Shown: positions 5,585 through 6,599 of the stretch, one piece after another
Layout: each line of letters begins with the position of its first letter
Numbering within the stretch: the first letter of the stretch is position 1
Assembly (NCBI GenBank): GCA_039184055.1
Contig: JBCDBH010000329.1
Coordinates: 1 to 6,599, forward strand
DNA from: JBCDBH01 sp039184055
Lineage (GTDB): Bacteria; Acidobacteriota; Thermoanaerobaculia; Multivoradales; J023
Length of the DNA stretch: 6,599 nucleotides
Direction of reading: 5' to 3'
The notes under the pieces: model-generated
Database searches by the model: none
The model's input: only the letters and a program-made list of their open reading frames with translations
Told to the model about the DNA's origin: nothing
Position numbers and translations under genes: made by a program

Positions 5585-6426
5585 TCCGCGGACGAAGCCG
5601 CCACGAGCTCGGCGATGAGCCTCGGTCGATCGGTAAATAGCCCGTAGATCCCACTGCCTCCGAGCTTGGCCACGGCGCGAGGACCGTCGACATTACCGGC
5701 AATGGTCGCCACCCCCGATTCGGACCACAGAGCCGTAGCCTCGGCGGCGGCACTCCGCCACGGAATGCCCACCATATCGACCTCGAGCGTGCTCGGGATC
5801 GGGCCACCCAAACGACCTCGACGCCGAGCGATCCCTTCCCACAGTCGCGCCAGCGGGTAGCGGCGTGGGCGGATCAAATAGCTGAACAAACAGGTCCGTA
5901 CCGCAGGCATCACGTGCGGTGAATCGCCGAGCGACGAATCGGCGCGCAGGCGCTCGATCCGCGCCAGGATCCCCGGGTGAAACGAACACAGCGTTGTCTC
6001 GGGAACAGCGGAGCGCGTCCGCGCGAGCAGCTCGAGCAAGGCTTCGACCCCATCGTCGGTGGCCAGGCTGGTTTTGAGCTCGAGCACCACCGGCATCTCG
6101 TCGGGCACCTGCTCGAGATAGTGATTCAGCTCAGGACCGTCGGCACCACGATCATGAGCCACCCACAAACGCCCCGAGCGGAATTGCACATCGACTTCGA
6201 CACCCAGCACGACCCGAGAATGCGTGGTCGCCAGCCTGGTGACGCGCGCCAGATCCTCCAGCGTGTTGGTGCGATGAGCAAAGACTCGCCACCGTCCGTC
6301 AGCCGCCGGATGAGTCGGTCCACGCAGCTCGACGCCGTGAGCCGGCCAGCCACCCAGCGCCAACCCGAGCGTCGACGACAACCCGAGCAGCACGACGAGC
6401 CCGACGACCATTCCGTAACCCGTCAT
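5581..6426 (-). CDS. GDPD-like phosphodiesterase (PLC-like fold) with N-terminal membrane segment
   Basis: This 281-residue protein resembles glycerophosphodiester phosphodiesterases, metal-dependent enzymes that release alcohols from deacylated phospholipids. An N-terminal hydrophobic segment (about 6-26) is a membrane anchor or uncleaved signal, placing the domain outside the cytoplasm. Recognisable parts are AHRTNTLEDL (50-59; His51, Arg52), GVEVDVQF (75-82; Glu77, Asp79), VAHD (89-92; His91, Asp92) and VLELK (114-118; Glu116, Lys118). CSFHPGILARIERL lies mid-protein, and a C-terminal GIYGLFTDRPRLI matches the final TDRP strand of GDPDs. The usual HRG...PENT segment is shortened to HRTNT, so the Gly and the Glu of ENT are absent. 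The family call is therefore firm at superfamily level only. The ribosome site is weak, but ATG 6426 is the first start after an in-frame stop and fits the reconstructed ATGA overlap with the upstream gene. It is probably cotranscribed with that gene (28-bp gap). Confidence 0.75.
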   Translation of the reverse strand: MTGYGMVVGLVVLLGLSSTLGLALGGWPAHGVELRGPTHPAADGRWRVFAHRTNTLEDLARVTRLATTHSRVVLGVEVDVQFRSGRLWVAHDRGADGPELNHYLEQVPDEMPVVLELKTSLATDDGVEALLELLARTRSAVPETTLCSFHPGILARIERLRADSSLGDSPHVMPAVRTCLFSYLIRPRRYPLARLWEGIARRRGRLGGPIPSTLEVDMVGIPWRSAAAEATALWSESGVATIAGNVDGPRAVAKLGGSGIYGLFTDRPRLIAELVAASSAD

Positions 6427-6446
6427 GACGACTCGGTGCTCACGGT

Positions 6447-6474
6447 CTTCGAGTTCACGGCTTCGAGTTCACGG
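6447..6474. repeat. Perfect 14-bp tandem duplication
   Basis: The unit CTTCGAGTTCACGG occurs twice without a gap (6447-6460 and 6461-6474). A partial CACGG precedes it at 6441-6445. On the minus strand it covers the last codons and the stop of the upstream gene and the leader of the GDPD-like gene. Because 14 is not a multiple of three, the two copies are read in different frames: the first is passed through, the second supplies the TGA. Confidence 0.9.
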
Positions 6475-6599
6475 TATCGGAGCTAGACGCCTCTGTGCTC
6501 AGCACCGAGCTCCCGTAGAGACTGTCGATCACCTCACGCAAACCACGATCGAGCCATTCGCTAGGGCGTCGGCAACGCTCGGCATAGGCGCAATTATGA
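6455..6599 (-). CDS. 3' end of an unrecognised gene (partial)
   Basis: The window edge cuts this gene; 47 codons plus TGA (6455-6457) remain. The peptide begins HNCAYAERCRRPSEWLDRGL and continues with an acidic/hydrophobic stretch, then a serine-rich tail ending VNSKP. Third-position GC is high, as in the neighbours, and the frame is the only long one on this strand at the edge. Two cysteines five residues apart are visible, but I do not recognise the family. It lies 28 bp upstream of the GDPD-like gene on the same strand and probably shares its transcript. The 14-bp tandem duplication appears to have truncated its original C-terminus. Confidence 0.55.
   Translation of the reverse strand, partial: HNCAYAERCRRPSEWLDRGLREVIDSLYGSSVLSTEASSSDTVNSKP

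Noticed and set aside
5977..6486. 169-residue plus-strand open frame over the GDPD-like gene
   Set aside because: It is rich in Arg, Gln and Pro, has no domain, and is opposed by a minus-strand frame with recognisable GDPD motifs and better codon bias.
1..6599. CRISPR array, insertion sequence, tRNA, rRNA, toxin-antitoxin or phage-defence genes
   Set aside because: I see no regularly spaced repeats, terminal inverted repeats, transposase motifs, or tRNA/rRNA-like stretches. All large frames are explained by housekeeping families.

Overview
The window is a GC-rich, densely packed bacterial chromosomal segment. It looks like housekeeping and stress-physiology genes; I see no phage, transposon, CRISPR, tRNA or rRNA signal. 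A clear bacillithiol-pathway glycosyltransferase (BshA) in a high-GC genome points to Acidobacteriota, Deinococcota or a similar bacillithiol-using lineage. Acidobacteriota is my guess, but nothing here proves it.

Layout, left to right. (1) A short 3' end of an upstream gene appears to overlap the bshA start as TGATG. (2) bshA (71-1231, +). (3) A NarL/FixJ-type response regulator (1287-2030, +), without a sensor kinase in the window. (4) A 302-bp intergenic stretch (2031-2332) holds four successive stem-loops, the last followed by a T-tract as in an intrinsic terminator. It may encode a small RNA or be a structured 3' UTR. (5) A YheT-family alpha/beta hydrolase (2333-3283, +). (6) Convergent to it with 4 bp between stops, apaH, the symmetrical Ap4A hydrolase (3288-4016, -). 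(7) Divergent from apaH across 53 bp, a Ppx/GppA phosphatase with a degenerate HD-like C-terminal part (4070-5584, +). (8) Convergent to ppx, and sharing a palindromic CTAG for both stop codons, a membrane-anchored or secreted GDPD-like phosphodiesterase (5581-6426, -). (9) Upstream of that gene on the same strand, the 3' end of an unrecognised gene (6455-6599, -). Its last codons contain a perfect 14-bp tandem duplication.

Taken together, several genes concern stress and phosphate metabolism: bacillithiol (thiol redox buffer), ApaH (Ap4A/Np4A alarmones and caps) and Ppx/GppA (polyphosphate or pppGpp). The GDPD-like protein could belong to phospholipid headgroup turnover. The shared theme is an inference; only the close packing is seen. 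No obviously new multi-gene system is present. The two most interesting signals are the structured, terminator-ended intergenic region and the 14-bp duplication. Removing one unit of that duplication in silico restores an exact ATGA stop/start overlap between the last two genes.
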